From the NCBI GenBank assembly GCA_023159155.1, contig JAJNNX010000003.1, positions 1,550,001 through 1,614,000 on the forward strand: 64,000 bases of DNA. Direction: 5' to 3'. Below are positions 24,701-38,100 of this stretch, in pieces. The notes under the pieces were generated by a model. The model did no database searches. It was not told the origin of the DNA and was given only the letters and a program-made list of their open reading frames with translations. This DNA comes from Ustulina deusta (lineage: Eukaryota; Ascomycota; Sordariomycetes; Xylariales; Xylariaceae). Position 1 is the first letter of the stretch, and every line of letters begins with the position of its first letter. Both the position numbers and the translations under genes were made by a program.

Positions 24701-26399
24701 GATGGTGGGGCCAAGAAGTATATCATGGGGTTGCATTGTCTCTTGAGATGCTCCGGCAACCCGGCTTCACTATCATGGCCGTATATTCCGCGTGGATATA
24801 CGCGCAGATCATTCTGATCATCGTAGTAAGCATATACCAAACCTCTCAGATATGGTACTGTTTGACTAAAAGTACTAGCTCTTGGGATCACTCACTTCGA
24901 GATCGTATCGTTTCCGCTCCCCATATGTCGGTGCTGTCGTATCATCTGTGGCAATTGGCGCCCTCTTAGCCATTCCGTTCCAGAAGGCCAATATTTTTTC
25001 TCGAGCCAGGAACAGGAGCCCAATGTCAAATAAAACGACGTTTGAGAAGAAGATTACTTGGAGTTCTCACCTTATCCGCCGTGCGATATTCACGTTGGTG
25101 CTTCCTATTGCTGGCGTCGTATACACTGTAGTCTCTACAGGACCGCCGGTTCATGTCTTCTTTCCGTCCTTCTTTGCTGCCCTAATTGGGTTTCTCTCAT
25201 GCCTTGCCATATCGGAATGCAACGGCATGCTGATGGAAAATTGGGACTGTTCAGACCTCCAGCCCGGCATGACCGGCCGCTCAAAGTCATCAAAGGATAG
25301 TCACAAGCGCACCAACTACTCGTCATTCCCCCGTGCCACTGCCGGGTGGAATTTTATTCAGAGCCTTGGATTCATATTTGCGGCAGGCGCAACTGGCCTT
25401 GGCGGCTCAATCACTCGCCGTCTAGGACAGAGAACGGCGACTGGCGTTGTTGCTGGCATCTTGTTCATACTCACCCTCCTTCTCCTGGCCAGCTTTTTTC
25501 GATTCAAGAGGATCCAGATCATCCCGGACTGCACGTGTTCGGAGATGGACCAGTGGAAAAAAGAACGCCGGGTTAGCTTGCACAACTGGGCCGCTGCCAT
25601 GGCGGCGGCCAAGGAGCAAGGTAAGAAGGAACTAAATGAGATCCCCGAGGATGATGTTGGCTAGAGACCAGCCATCTTGGGCAACCCGGTAGACAGATAC
25701 CGTCGGATCAACATTTTCGAGCTGGGCTCCCTGACACGCTGGACGGAGATTCGCAAGAAAAATAGACTGATAGACGAGAATGCTCATTTGAATCGACAAG
25801 CGGTGGCCTTGGCCCGCGATGAGTTTCAGCATACTGCCCGCCATGGCGCAGAGAAGATCGCACACAAAGTTAGCAAGAGAAGCATACAAAGCAAGTGCAG
25901 CCATGAAAGTAGCGACGACGAGCTCCTGGAGGCTCGTGACAGAGACGCTGACTCGGCCAGTTCCCCCGTAAGCCCCTCAGTGAGTCCCCCACCAGCTGGA
26001 TTGGAACATGGTTACGCTCAGTCTCGGCGCGGATTAACACCCGAGCTTGGCGATGCTATGGGTCAAGATTCGTCAGGCGGGGGCAACGGTTTGTCCGTGG
26101 ACGGAGACTACGTAAGGAGAAGTCGATCGTATAACTATACACCGCAGTCGTACAAGAGCGTCGGCTCCGATACCCAACCAGTGCGTGGCCAAAGTTCCAG
26201 TATTGACAATCTTGCGATCCCAATGGAGTCATCCCGCCGAGGGATTGCTGCTCGCACAGGTTCGAGCCAAGGGAAACATAAAGTAGCCGATGATGGTTTG
26301 ACTGACGGGGAGACTGCTCGTACGGGCGAGAGCCAAGTTACAAACCAAGAGTTTGAAGACGTAGACCTGAGTGGCTCTGGGAAGAAGACTGCATCTTGA
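21745..26399 (+). CDS. large MFS-type membrane transporter with long cytosolic N- and C-tails
   Basis: My model has three exons (21745-24825, 24879-25620, 25672-26399) and 1516 residues. The first ~740 residues are hydrophilic and Ser/Pro-rich. A major-facilitator-like core runs from about 744 to 1234, with roughly 12 hydrophobic helices. An MFS motif-A-like loop (LLHGRKPYIVGG) follows helix 2, and a glycine-rich G(V)WLGIW helix is followed by a second half starting LLGSLTSRS after intron 1. A ~280-residue cytosolic tail follows. Related fungal proteins are labelled polyamine or general-substrate MFS transporters; the substrate here is unknown. Intron 2 (51 nt, GTAAGA..CCAG) removes an in-frame TAG at 25662-25664. 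If it is retained, or if it is not an intron, the protein stops at 1288 residues. The start is the first ATG; an earlier in-frame GTG at 21658 is not used in eukaryotes. Confidence 0.83.
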
Positions 26400-27139
26400 G
26401 ATGTGAGAGAACCAACTTGGCTTCGTGACCGTACGAAGACTGGGCAGAGTGTGGAATATCACATAGTCCTAGAGTGAGTTTACCTAAATTAATACCTACT
26501 CTGAATGCATCAGATTCGTATGCTCCTCCTGCAGGCATCGTGTGCATACCTTTGATAGACAATCTGGCCGCCCATAATCTTGTATTCTTATTCTTAAAGC
26601 CTTTTGTTCATTAAAGATATATACCATTTTGAGTATGTCTGTGTCGATGAATACATTAGGTATTTGTCGAACAATCATGTCGCTATACATTTCGATTTCA
26701 ATAAACCCAATGCTAGAAGTTGTACAGTTATTCTACCGCAACTCATCTACTGCTTGGATCGATCATGTAAAAGTCATCTGGAGATGCCAAGTCACCAACT
26801 ACCCATGCACTTGAAGCTGAAGACCGCCCTACAAATAGAGTCTAACCATGATAGCATCAACTTTTCAAACGAGGTAACGCACGCATGTAACAATCTTTAC
26901 CAGCCTTCCATTTTCAATGTCACCCCCCACCATCTATGGGCTAGACAGTGTGCTCGCCCGACGACGAATGAAATGTAGGCCTTGTCAACTCAACAGGGGG
27001 AGTCACTGAAGATCTAGTTACCGCTTCTGCTTACCGAAGATACCCAAGACGGCGGTCTAGTGTACACTAAGTAAAGAACTACCTTATATCCCGGGCTAGC
27101 TCATGGACGATCCCATGGGCAAACTAGGCATCTTTTTCA

Positions 27140-27168
27140 CGTGTGTGTAGGTATGTGTGTGTGTGTGT
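27140..27168. repeat. GT dinucleotide microsatellite
   Basis: Interrupted GT repeats in non-coding DNA. Confidence 0.8.
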
Positions 27169-27954
27169 GAGTGCCTATTTCAGTTCCGGGATTTGGTCTC
27201 GGGAATTGATCGAAGAGCGACATCGCTTGCTTTTCGTCGCTGCAGGACATTATTAGCCCACAATTCCCCTTGATAAGAAAGATCTTGGGATATGGCCCTG
27301 AACCTAGGGCGGTACTAACTCTCTTTTCATCTCAGATGGGCTGATGTACCGGCGCTACTAATACAAAAACCAAATGTACCCTGTCCTGTCTACCTAGGTA
27401 GGTGAGCTTGGCAGGGTCTAATTGCGGTGAGATGATTGATGACCGGCGGCCGAGGGAGATCGCGTAGTGGGCACTAGGTAGTGTGTACATGTGAGCGTGG
27501 TGCCTGTCGGCGCAGCCGTCAATCAGGAGATGGGGATTAGCTATGACCACCCCGGGTAGCCCTTGACGTCATGCTCAGACTCGTTTTATCGAGATTAGAC
27601 ACTTAGACGAGATGGGCGGGCGGCGGGATGGACGGCGGCAAATATTATCTGGCATGGGACGAGGGTAGGGGTCTTCTGGGGCAGAGACGGGTTCTAGAAT
27701 GATATTGTGGGAAAGGGACCCCTTGGACCTGGGATCGGATTCCCTGCCTCGCTAGTTATGCGGCCGCGTCATTGTGGGATGATTATCAGATTCAGAGTGC
27801 CCTCGCTGATCCAATCTAACAAGCATATACCTACCTTGGCCGATGCAAATCCACGCGTCCAAGCGACCTCGAAGCCGCAGAATCGCCGTGGTGTTTTGGA
27901 GTACCTACACATTAGTGCACACCGGGGAGGACATCCAAGCGCCCTTATAACGAG

Positions 27955-28004
27955 ATCATCATCATCATCATCGGCAGCAGCAGCAGCAGCCGCAGCCGCA
28001 GCAA
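27955..28004. repeat. ATC and GCA triplet repeats
   Basis: Adjacent (ATC)n and (GCA/GCC)n tracts. They give serine/alanine runs in a spurious plus-strand frame and aspartate/alanine runs on the minus strand. Confidence 0.8.
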
Positions 28005-28670
28005 GCATCGTCATCATTAGCATCGACACCCTCACGCCGACGGCATACACACACTATCTACCCGTACATCGTCGTACCTTACCTAATATGACCTCCTTAT
28101 TGCCGGCAAACCAGGACAGGGGTTTCACATTCGACGAAAAAACGAAGTGTCATCATATAAAAAAAATAAAAAAATAAAAAACTAAATCGATCGTAAATAA
28201 AGATCTACGTGTAAGGTGGGCGCTGCGGGACCCCTAGCTCGAGTCCCAGGAGGCTGGCTTGTCCCTCTGCCTGCACGCCATTGGCACAGGTCGGCGACCT
28301 AGCAGATGAACTAGGTAAAAAGTAGTGTACATAGTGGTAGTGTAGCATACATGAGAACCGAAAAAAATGGGCGTTTGATCATCTGATGGGAAAACAAAAG
28401 ACAAAAAAAAAAAACTTTTTTGGGGGAGGGGGGGTTTTTTTTTTCCCCTTCTCCATCGAAATTCCCACTACGGCATACCTTACCTATCTTCCTGCCTAAC
28501 ATGTGGTCTACCTACAATGTTATTTTCATCTCTCCTATTCACACCCCTCTCCCTCTCCCCTTTTATTTGATATTTTATTTTATTACGTACTGACTGTTGT
28601 TTATTTCCCCAGGGTATGGGGGTTTCTTGGCTCCAGAAATGGGGCTAATTTTCACGATTAGCGACGCCCA

Positions 28671-28685
28671 GGGGGGGGGGGGGGG
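28671..28685. repeat. G15 homopolymer
   Basis: Fifteen consecutive G residues in non-coding DNA. Nearby, 28403-28448 holds alternating A, T and G homopolymers. Length errors are likely here in an assembly. Confidence 0.85.
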
Positions 28686-31600
28686 CAGTTCCCGCCGATA
28701 GGTACCGTTTATCGTTAACGGCTGAGTCTTCTGGGCTGGAGATTGTCACATATACAGTGTAAAGTACAGTACACGATATTCTCTCAGTAGGTATACTAGT
28801 GCGAAGGGGGAGCCTTGTTCGTAATAGGATCTGCAGTGGGGGTTGGGAGGGAAGAAAAAAAAAAACAGGTGATCTATATCAGATAGTGCAGAGTAGTACT
28901 AGTACGTGGGCACTCTCGGCATCTCGTGGTTTCAAGATCACCCCGACACAACTCCCCAGCAGATCACCAGGTAACAAAGCGTGAAGCTTCTTGATTGGCG
29001 GGCAAGTGGGCATGTATATGCTACATGATGTGTAGTATAGGGAGTGTGACATTCACCGTAGATGGCTCATATTTCTGACCATGTTCTCAGTCTCTTGCAT
29101 ACAGAACATGTCACTGTACGGGGTTATTGTACAGGGACCTTGGTTGCTACGCCTTGGCCTTGATGCCTACACCTTGTTTCGCTTGTGACCTAGCTTATTC
29201 TAGTGTACAGTACTCCTTTTGCTGATGGTTTCCCGTACGATCGCTGTCACGACTACGTAGTATATTGGGATAAGCTTATGGAACAAGCGATCATGCCCTT
29301 GCGGCCAATTTGACCAAGTATAGCCAAGGTACTCTGGGGTCCGCGGGATAAGGTTTTCCCTGGTAGATCGATCCATTGTCAAATCTCATGGACGAGAGAT
29401 TATGCGAGGTGTCTCCTACCCAGGATTGAGAGGTCCGGTTTTTATTGCCAGAACAAGCAGTTTCTTGTGTGATCACGCCGATATCTTGCAGGAAGATGTG
29501 GTGTTTTTGTTTGGGCCATCCAAAAAGTGCTAGTTGGCGATCCTGTTAGAAAAAGAGTCATCTTGTAAAACCCAACACCGTCTAAGCTCGAGTTGTTGTC
29601 AGGAATCCTCGTCGTTTCATAGATCAGCTTGTACGCTAGTAAGAAGACGATACGCTACAAAGGTGAGAAAAAGGAGACATATAGTGGCAAACTGTATAGA
29701 TACCAGGGATTAGAGGTAGACAGGCTGTCGCACAGTTTAGCCACGAGCCCGCCCAGATACGACCATGCACGAGATCGGAATCTGACATGAGAAATACAGA
29801 TCTTCCCTTGTCAGACGCGGACCGGGGTTGTGAAAGCTCGTGTCGTAGCTTGTAGTAGAGTTGCAATAATGGCCGTCATGATCAACTTAGGCCGTGGACG
29901 GTCGGGTTTGCATGGGCTGCGATTAGCCGTTTTGCTATATAACCCGCGAGGTAACGATAGGCGGAAATTGGACGAGCACGGTGTGGTTGACTATTACAAC
30001 GTCCAACATACGGCAAATGCACAATACTGGGCAGCGAGGGAGGTTGGGTAGGGTGTATGCAACGCCACTCCTATGCGTACGCATGCAACCCTCGTTCGAC
30101 TCCTCCAAAAAAATATGAATGAGAATCAACAGAGAGCGACAACGTCCAGCCTTTAAAAAATAAGATAAAAACCAGGACGGTAACGTGACCTGTCAGCCTC
30201 TTAGCGCGCACAGCGCCACCGCCGATGAGTGTAGATGACGGTTCCATCGTCTCGCGATTTCCAGTGGCACGACAGGCACAGCTGTACACTACATATACAT
30301 GTCATGGCTTGTTCACCACCTACGAACTGGGGTGCGAACCGGCTTGATCATGCTCACCATCATGCTCGAAAGCTTAGCTTGCTCGTGAAAATGTGACAGG
30401 TTACAAAAAACACCCAGCCGTCAACCCGGTAGGGCTCCGGCTCAGTACACAGTAGCCGACACCTTCTCCCGCTGGGGATGAGGGGGAGGCTGCAAATGCA
30501 CGCAGATTTCCGGGTGGACTGATCTCGTCATCTCCTTATCAAACTTGCCGAACCCTCCTACTCCGCGCGTGGCTCGTTTTCTAGAAGCGAGCGCGGCTAA
30601 GATTTAAGTCAGATCCTGCAATGCATCTAAGAGCCAGATGTTCCCGATCGCGCTGTTGTCAAGGACCAGGCCTCGACAGGTTTTGCTGCTGGTGTGCAGT
30701 GGTGTGCGCCTGATGGAGCCGAGAGCCAATGGGAATGCCCTGGAAGAAACGTTTTTTCGCATCGCTAGCTGGCCAAGGTGTTACTATGCGACCATCGGAA
30801 AGCAGCCACAGCGTCACATCTGGTGTTCCGGGAGGGTGACATGACGATTTCCAACGCATCGCCATGTAAGCTGACAAGGTGCGATGTGATGGGCTTGGGA
30901 CGGCACATCTCAACGAACCAAAGCGACCGGTACGATGGGCTCGCTTACATGCTAGTGGGCGGTGTCTCCCGGGTTTCAACAGTCGCCGAGGTTGGCGTTG
31001 ACGAGGGTAGCTTGTTGGTAGAACCAATGAACCCGAGCCACGGATCTCAATGTTATGTACCTATGCTGTAGCGGCCATGCAGATAGCAGACAATCAGCCC
31101 CCAACCCTCCATACAGCCAAACTGGCTTGTCACATTGGAGCAGAACCTATAGATCCCCCATGAAGCCGCCGTCAATCAGGTTGACCGCGACGCAACCCTG
31201 GGGAGCCGATGCAAGGTATCACCAAGTCCCATGCAGAATCCTCATCATCAGGTAACAATTCAACGTCAGCGATGGAACGCAACACTTAACTAAAACCCGG
31301 CTGCCTGCTGGAGATAACAACAAACATGATATAAAATTGCGGTAGGTGAGTCTTCCGTAGTTGCAGTCCATCCACGCCAAGATATATCGAGCATCTGCGC
31401 ATCACATGTGAAATACCTACCTACCGTTCGGCCTCTTCGCCGTACGAAGGGATGTTGCGGATGAGCAATCAGATAGGCGTTCTGCCACAAGCAAGCAACC
31501 AATATTTCTCTGGCAGCCAGCTGACTAAGTCCGTCCCAGTTTCGACACCTCTACGCGTTGCGCTAGCTTCTGCAAATCCCTGAAAAGGATGGATCACGGT

Positions 31601-34600
31601 TGGTTCAACTGCGGTTCAAGATGCATGTCTCACCAGAACCAGCCGTGAACGACTGGAGAGGGCATCGGACTTTACACCAAGTGGAAAACGCTCGGGTCAC
31701 CCGCTATACTCTCTACCTTGATTCACGTCCCTTGGCGAGCATAGCCCCAGACGACGCGGCGGGTGGGCCGGCGGGCGGGCGGGGGTTTGCGGGTTCGGGG
31801 AAGATATCTTGACTTCCACGTCCCCTGAGAGGACTTTTGTTGTGGAACTTCCTCACCGATACGCTCACGTCAGAATCCGGGCCAGCGAAATTTACCACCG
31901 AGTTGGTGATCGTGGCCAATATTAGGTGGAGTAGGGAGTCCTGCAGTACCCAGGCGGTGCTGCCTGGGTATGTGTGTATCAAGGAAGCCGTCAGTACGGA
32001 GTAGGTAACTGGGAAAGGTATCCTCATGTATGACCAAATATAGCAGGTAATGCAATATGAAGACCTCGTACACTATGACGAGCAATCAATAACCTGATTC
32101 CTTATAAGTTATCTCTGGGCATGTCGCCGACCGCGTGCTTCTGGCGGCCTTCTCACTCAGTCCCACAAGCCCCGTCGTGTGCGCTAGGAAACCGGCATTT
32201 CATGGGATCAGCGGTGTCTAAGCGGCCATAAGGCTCCGGCATGGCATAGCGGTGGAGAGCCAAATAGGCCAGGCATATTTATTCCCACGAATAGAACGAC
32301 TAAGTAACTAGAACAGGAAACTGCACTGGTGGGAAAGGTTAGCTACTTTCGCTGGCTTTTGCATACCGTACACTGTTGTTCACTTCGATCCGGCAACATT
32401 CATGGGCTTACCAACTGCATCATGCAGCAGGAGCACGCCTATCAAGGAATCTGCACGGAGGGAGAGATGGTGGGCCATATGGGAGTGAGGTATTTGTTAA
32501 GAATGAAGCCCTGGCGATCCGGATGCTACTGACACTAGAGGCACCTAATGCCCGCACTAGATTAGGACAGCCATCCCGCGGCAGCCGTATCAGATTTGAG
32601 ATCACTCCGTTCCGTTGGGTCGATGCTGCTGACGCCAATCTCGATACTAGGCACTCCATACACGTGTACACACACATGGGACCGCGAGCTTATGCATATG
32701 CGCTAGGTTCGATTCATGCCATTAGGGTCTAAAGGCCATGTTCTCGCAGGGGTATATAGTCTGTCACAGCAGTGTCAATCGCATGATCCTCTGTTGTCGG
32801 CAGCCCGTGGCGGCCACTGGCCTCGAGATCCTGCTCGAGATACAGCGAGATACAGCGACAAGCCCCAAGACTATCCACTCGACCCACCAGAAACAGTAGT
32901 GTAGGTGTGTGGTGCTGGAAGCTTAGACTTGACCAAGGACGGCCAACGGAAGGGTCTCGAGAAGAGGGAATGGAAACTTCGGGTGTTGCCACTGTTTCCC
33001 ATCGGCACTGGGGCCAGGCACGCGCATAGCCAAGAGCAAACATGATGAACTCCGATGCTGTGCACCGTGAATGCAAGTTTGGCAGCTGAAGCCCCCCCCA
33101 TCAGACCCCATCTCGGGGCTCGTAAAGGCGTTTCTGTGCAAGGTCAGACTGCTGTCATATGGTTGAGATTTGTCTACCCTGGCACAGCGGATAGAGGGAG
33201 AAGGGAGATGTGCGATTGTCCGTGCTGTGAGATTCCGATAGCGAGCTACCTACTGACAATACGAGGCTGCGTGATGATGAGGTTATCCGTCAATGCTCTC
33301 CCTCTCTGGATAGTGTAGCCATGAAGCTGGCCACTGCCCGCGGGCGTATAATGCTGTGTAAGTATATATGTATAAAGAGCACAATTTACAGGACAGTGCT
33401 GCTGTGCATTACTGCGTACAGGCCGCCGTCCATCTGAGTAGTATATGTGTATGTCCTATCCCTGTTTATCATCCAGGACGCAGTAACGGGGGCTGCAAGA
33501 TGTGATGTATTACCCAGTGTACTTAAGTACTGTACAGTGGGAGACTGGATCTGGGCCAAGCATCTCGCTTGTGCTCGAACAAGAACGAATAATAACGCTG
33601 GCTTACCCATCAGAGGGTCGCACCCAATTCGTCGGTCGCAGGGGCGCATTCCTGAATCGGATGTGTATCCGGGAGCCTGGGGCTCCATGTTCCGGGCGGA
33701 TTGTTTTTTCTTTTTTCGTTTTAAACATTCGTACCGGTACGCAATGCGTTTCGCATAAGCTCCGATCAACGTGCGCTGAGCAATGATTCAAGTCTCACAG
33801 CAGTAACACTAAGAGAACACATACATGCCTACTACATGACTGTGCATATGGCACAACCTCACTTCCGACTTGGGCAAGACAGGATGCTCTCCATCAAATC
33901 GTAATCCTTCTGACGGCATGTTCGGGGCTAGCTGTTATTTTAAACATGCTACCTTGCCCTGTCTCGAGTACACTACCTATTCCACATCCATGGTTCTGCT
34001 CATTTCTACCCAGCCAAACCAGCCGTTTCAACACTGCCTATTGTGGTAGGTAGTGTAGGTACTGTACGACCTTTATCATGAGGGAGATATTGCGCTAGTT
34101 GGAAGGCGGTATTCCCGGGCTCTGCGCTATGTATGTTCGATCAAGGGTGCAAGAAAGCAGTCCTTGAACTAGACTCCTTCTAGCATTTTCCAACCTCAAA
34201 TAGACGCATGCATACATAAGGATACACTATATGTGCAGGACGAGGGTCTACCCTTGCGCACGTCACGATAGGCAGCGAAGTGCTAGGTACTGTCGTTTTA
34301 AAGCACACTAAGGTTAATCTCGTAAATCTTGCAGCCCTGCCAAGAGCACAGAAGTCGACGGTGTTATTGGCTCACATGTGGTCCCTACCGTTCTGTCCAC
34401 ACGACCTAAGTACTCAGAATGTATGAACCGATGCTCCGTATCTTCATTCCCACAACGCCTAAGAACAAACAGCTACGCGGATCGTCATGGATAGCGAGAG
34501 AGGCGGTGCGTCATACTGGACGCAGAGTACGTACTTTGCAGACATCTTGGAGCGGGTACTTACGTGGGTTGATCTGATATCGGAGCACGACGCTGACGTG

Positions 34601-35110
34601 TGACATGACCCTGGTTGACTGATATGCTCTCAGCACTGAAAGCTCCCGACCTGGCGTAGGGATTGCTGTAGTGTCTGTCTGTGCTGGGTAGCCGGACACG
34701 GCATTCTACGCATGGTTGGCCCATAATTCAGAATTTATCATCACGCCGTACAATGGAACCGAATTGTCAGACATGAACAGGCTCGTTCCCAGGTTAGCAC
34801 ACGCGAGGATCGTGATGGGATTCGATTGATCTACGTTGCTTCGCTTTGCTTGATTCTTTCAGCCGGTTAATTATCGCCTGGCGTTTTCCCTTTCGGGGCG
34901 CAGTATTCAGTTGTTCAGCTCGTCCCTAGCTACCTATTAGGACTTAAAGTTTCTCCGTTTCGGTTCTACAACGTGGCACTTCCCGGTATCACGGCGCCGT
35001 ACATATGCGTAGGTATGATAGATGATGGCGCTTTACTAGTCATGGACAAGGTGCCCGGAACTTTTGCCAGCCTCTTCCCGGCATCCAGCGTGTAGTATAG
35101 GTACATCCAC

Positions 35111-35143
35111 AGTATATATATATAGTGTATATATATATATATA
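35111..35143. repeat. TA dinucleotide microsatellite
   Basis: Two TA-repeat blocks separated by GTG; non-coding. Confidence 0.8.
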
Positions 35144-38100
35144 GTTGCTTGTGTCAATTCTGATTCCTTTCTAATAAACTAAGCAGAAATAGGTACCTAT
35201 TTCCGAATGAGGCAAGATCGTCTTTGCACCACAACCGAAGTGGGCGCACAAGATCATTGATTGGATCTTCGCTCAGCCCTGTTGGAGGACATTGTCTGGC
35301 CCAGCGACGTGCATGGAGAGCAGATCGCATCATACTATATGTAGATATGTCCTGTTTGTTGCACGTGAAAGTTGCAATCTCGTTAAATAAACAAAACCTT
35401 AGGATACTAGAGGTACCAGTTGTGCCAAGCACTTTCTGGTATGACAGAAAGGGGAAGGGGAATGGTCCACTTTGTCAGAAAAATATTTAATAAGACTAGC
35501 ACCTGGTAATAATGATCGTGAATGCTAACAAACAGCTCATCGAAATATCGTACGAGTTGTGCGACGTCACGGTGAAGTATTCTGCAGAATGCCAAGCTTC
35601 CAGGACCTGAATTTGCTTCCCCTATCTGCGAAGAGAATAGAAATACCTAGGCACACCGCCATATGAATTCTGGTTAGGGACAAGGTAGGCGGAATCCTTC
35701 CACACGTGGGCTCTAGCTAAGTATTACCAACATCTGTTAAGCAATATTCCGAGCTACTTCTCGATTCCGATAAACCCAAGGGAGCAGGTTGTCTTCAGCT
35801 TTGGACACATGTTGGCTGAACTTGCCGAAGCATGAGCAAGTGGCGACAGGTGAGCGGGCTGATGATCATAACCAAGGAATCTAATTGTATGGCTATATGT
35901 ATCAATATATTGGCATCGTTGGTTATGACGTCCCGAGGACAGGCTCATTCTAACCGCCGTGGTCGGTCCTGTACTCGGCTACCTAAGACGGGTAGCCAGA
36001 TACTTGGTTGGGCTTCGACTGTCACGGAATGTAGAGAGGTCGACCGTTAAAGAAGCTGCGGTAGCCGGCTGGCGTTGCGGATGGGCTTACACTAAAGTAG
36101 AATATTGCTTCTCATTGGTAGCACGGAAAGCTAGAACGAAGGCGGAAAAACTGGGGGAAAGATTAGGGGACCAGATCACGGGGGAATCGCGCAAATCACA
36201 AGCTGACAACGGCTCTGCAAGCTCGATTTGGGGGTACCTATGAGATTTGGTTGGGATTGCTACTCAAAGGACAAGACAGGCAAGCAAGCCGAAACTGATG
36301 CAAGATCTTTGGAGATGCGAATGAGATGACCCTGAACTGCCCACGAGTTAAGGTAGTCGGTTCGAGTTGCCCATCTATTGCAAGGTGTAAAGTGAACCCT
36401 GGTAAGCGGGAGGCTCGAGGTGAGGAGGGTTGGCTCACAGCTATACACGTAAGTGCACATATAGGGATGAGTTTCAATCTTAGTAGCGCGAGGTGCAGTC
36501 GGTTGGCTCACTTTGTCCACTCGGCCATCTGGGATAGGTAGGGAGCTTGGAAGGAGATTATCCGACACTGGAACGAAGAGGAGGAGGCGGAGGAGGAGGG
36601 AGGTATACTTAGTTGGACAAGGCGTTGGTCTAGGACCTGCATGATTCCCACGCCCCGAGTCATCCATCCCACACTCTCGATCTGGTGATGTCAGTCAACA
36701 AACGCTAAGCGAGGTAGCTTTTCCGCTAGGGTCGTGGAGATAAGATCCGGGGCTTCAACATATATGTAGAAGTGTGTTGTGATGAGATCATTGCCTTTCT
36801 AATATGCTATCTGGAGGTAGCTATGATAGAGGCTCTCATAGCCTCCTGAACCCGCAACGACACAGCTGTCCTAGGTGAATGTGGGATGCGGCGTGCCGGT
36901 AAGCTACCTACAGGTACCTATTCTGTGTGAACGGTTGATCAGGACGGCCTAATAACAGGCAAGTTTTGGCGAGCCCACCATTCCCAAAAGATATTAGCGA
37001 TGCCTTACATATTACCTTGTATTTCAACAGGCTGCCTGCGCGTGCCAGTCGGTCCATCTATGCTGTCCAGCCTTAGGATACACAATGTAGGGTAAGAACA
37101 AGTCGCGATTCGGAGTTGCGATTTATCATATCACAACCTCCCACTATACGCTACTTGCTTCATATCTCGCTTCTCGAGTCCCAACTCTGGTCCTCTTGAT
37201 TTCGACGGGTCATAATGCGGCTGTACCCAATCACCGTCTTAGTCGCGAGGTGGCGGGCACTGGTGACGAGGGTTTCGTCGTTGTTACACGTCATGTTACT
37301 GGGGATAGGTTCTCCATATTCCCAATACATGATCGGTACCTACTTCTACACTCAGATCGAGCCATCACAAATAGGTAGGCGGCGGAACCTTTGCTCTCCA
37401 CACGACTTGAGTTCCAGCCGTAAATGGTAGACCACTGAGCTGGGTCGCTAGATTTTTCGCTCGCGTTTATAGTATATTCGCCTGCTGGGCACAGGATCTC
37501 GTAGAGAGAATCTACTGATCATTTGTAATACGGGAGGCATGTCATATAGAAGCATTCTCCAAGCATATATCCACGACACGACTTTTCTTTGCATCGTACA
37601 GTTAGGATGTACTGTACGTAAGACTTTAGTGCAAACCTGGATGTACACCAAAGAACTTCTCGTGTACAGAGAGTACTAGATCGGCCACTGCCACTGGCAG
37701 GTCCACCACCTCGACTGGGCAATCTTCGATCTGACTAGCTAATGTACACTACGTACACCACACTACACCTATCCCGTTGGTCACCACCTGCCATGCGACG
37801 TTCTGGGGCTTGTTACTCCACATATAGCGAAGTTAGTGTAGGGACGAAGGAAGATCTCACATATGAACGCTGGCGAGATCACACTGCCTACGGCACTTAC
37901 ACGGAGCTCCCAGTTACACAGTACAGAGCAGTGGGATTGCAGTATGATTGCTTTAGATGGCGATTCAAGGAACCCCCTGACTACTGCTTTGACCTTCAAC
38001 TCGTGCATCATATCCTGTTATTCCTATTACGTTTTGTGAAGATATCGTAACAGACAGCCCGATCTTGCTAGGTACCTACACTATGTCCACCGCATGTTAC

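Noticed and set aside
25677..26399. Separate 240-codon gene after the transporter
   Set aside because: It is in the same frame as the preceding exon, has no good ATG start (the listed frame opens without one) and reads as the transporter's cytosolic tail.
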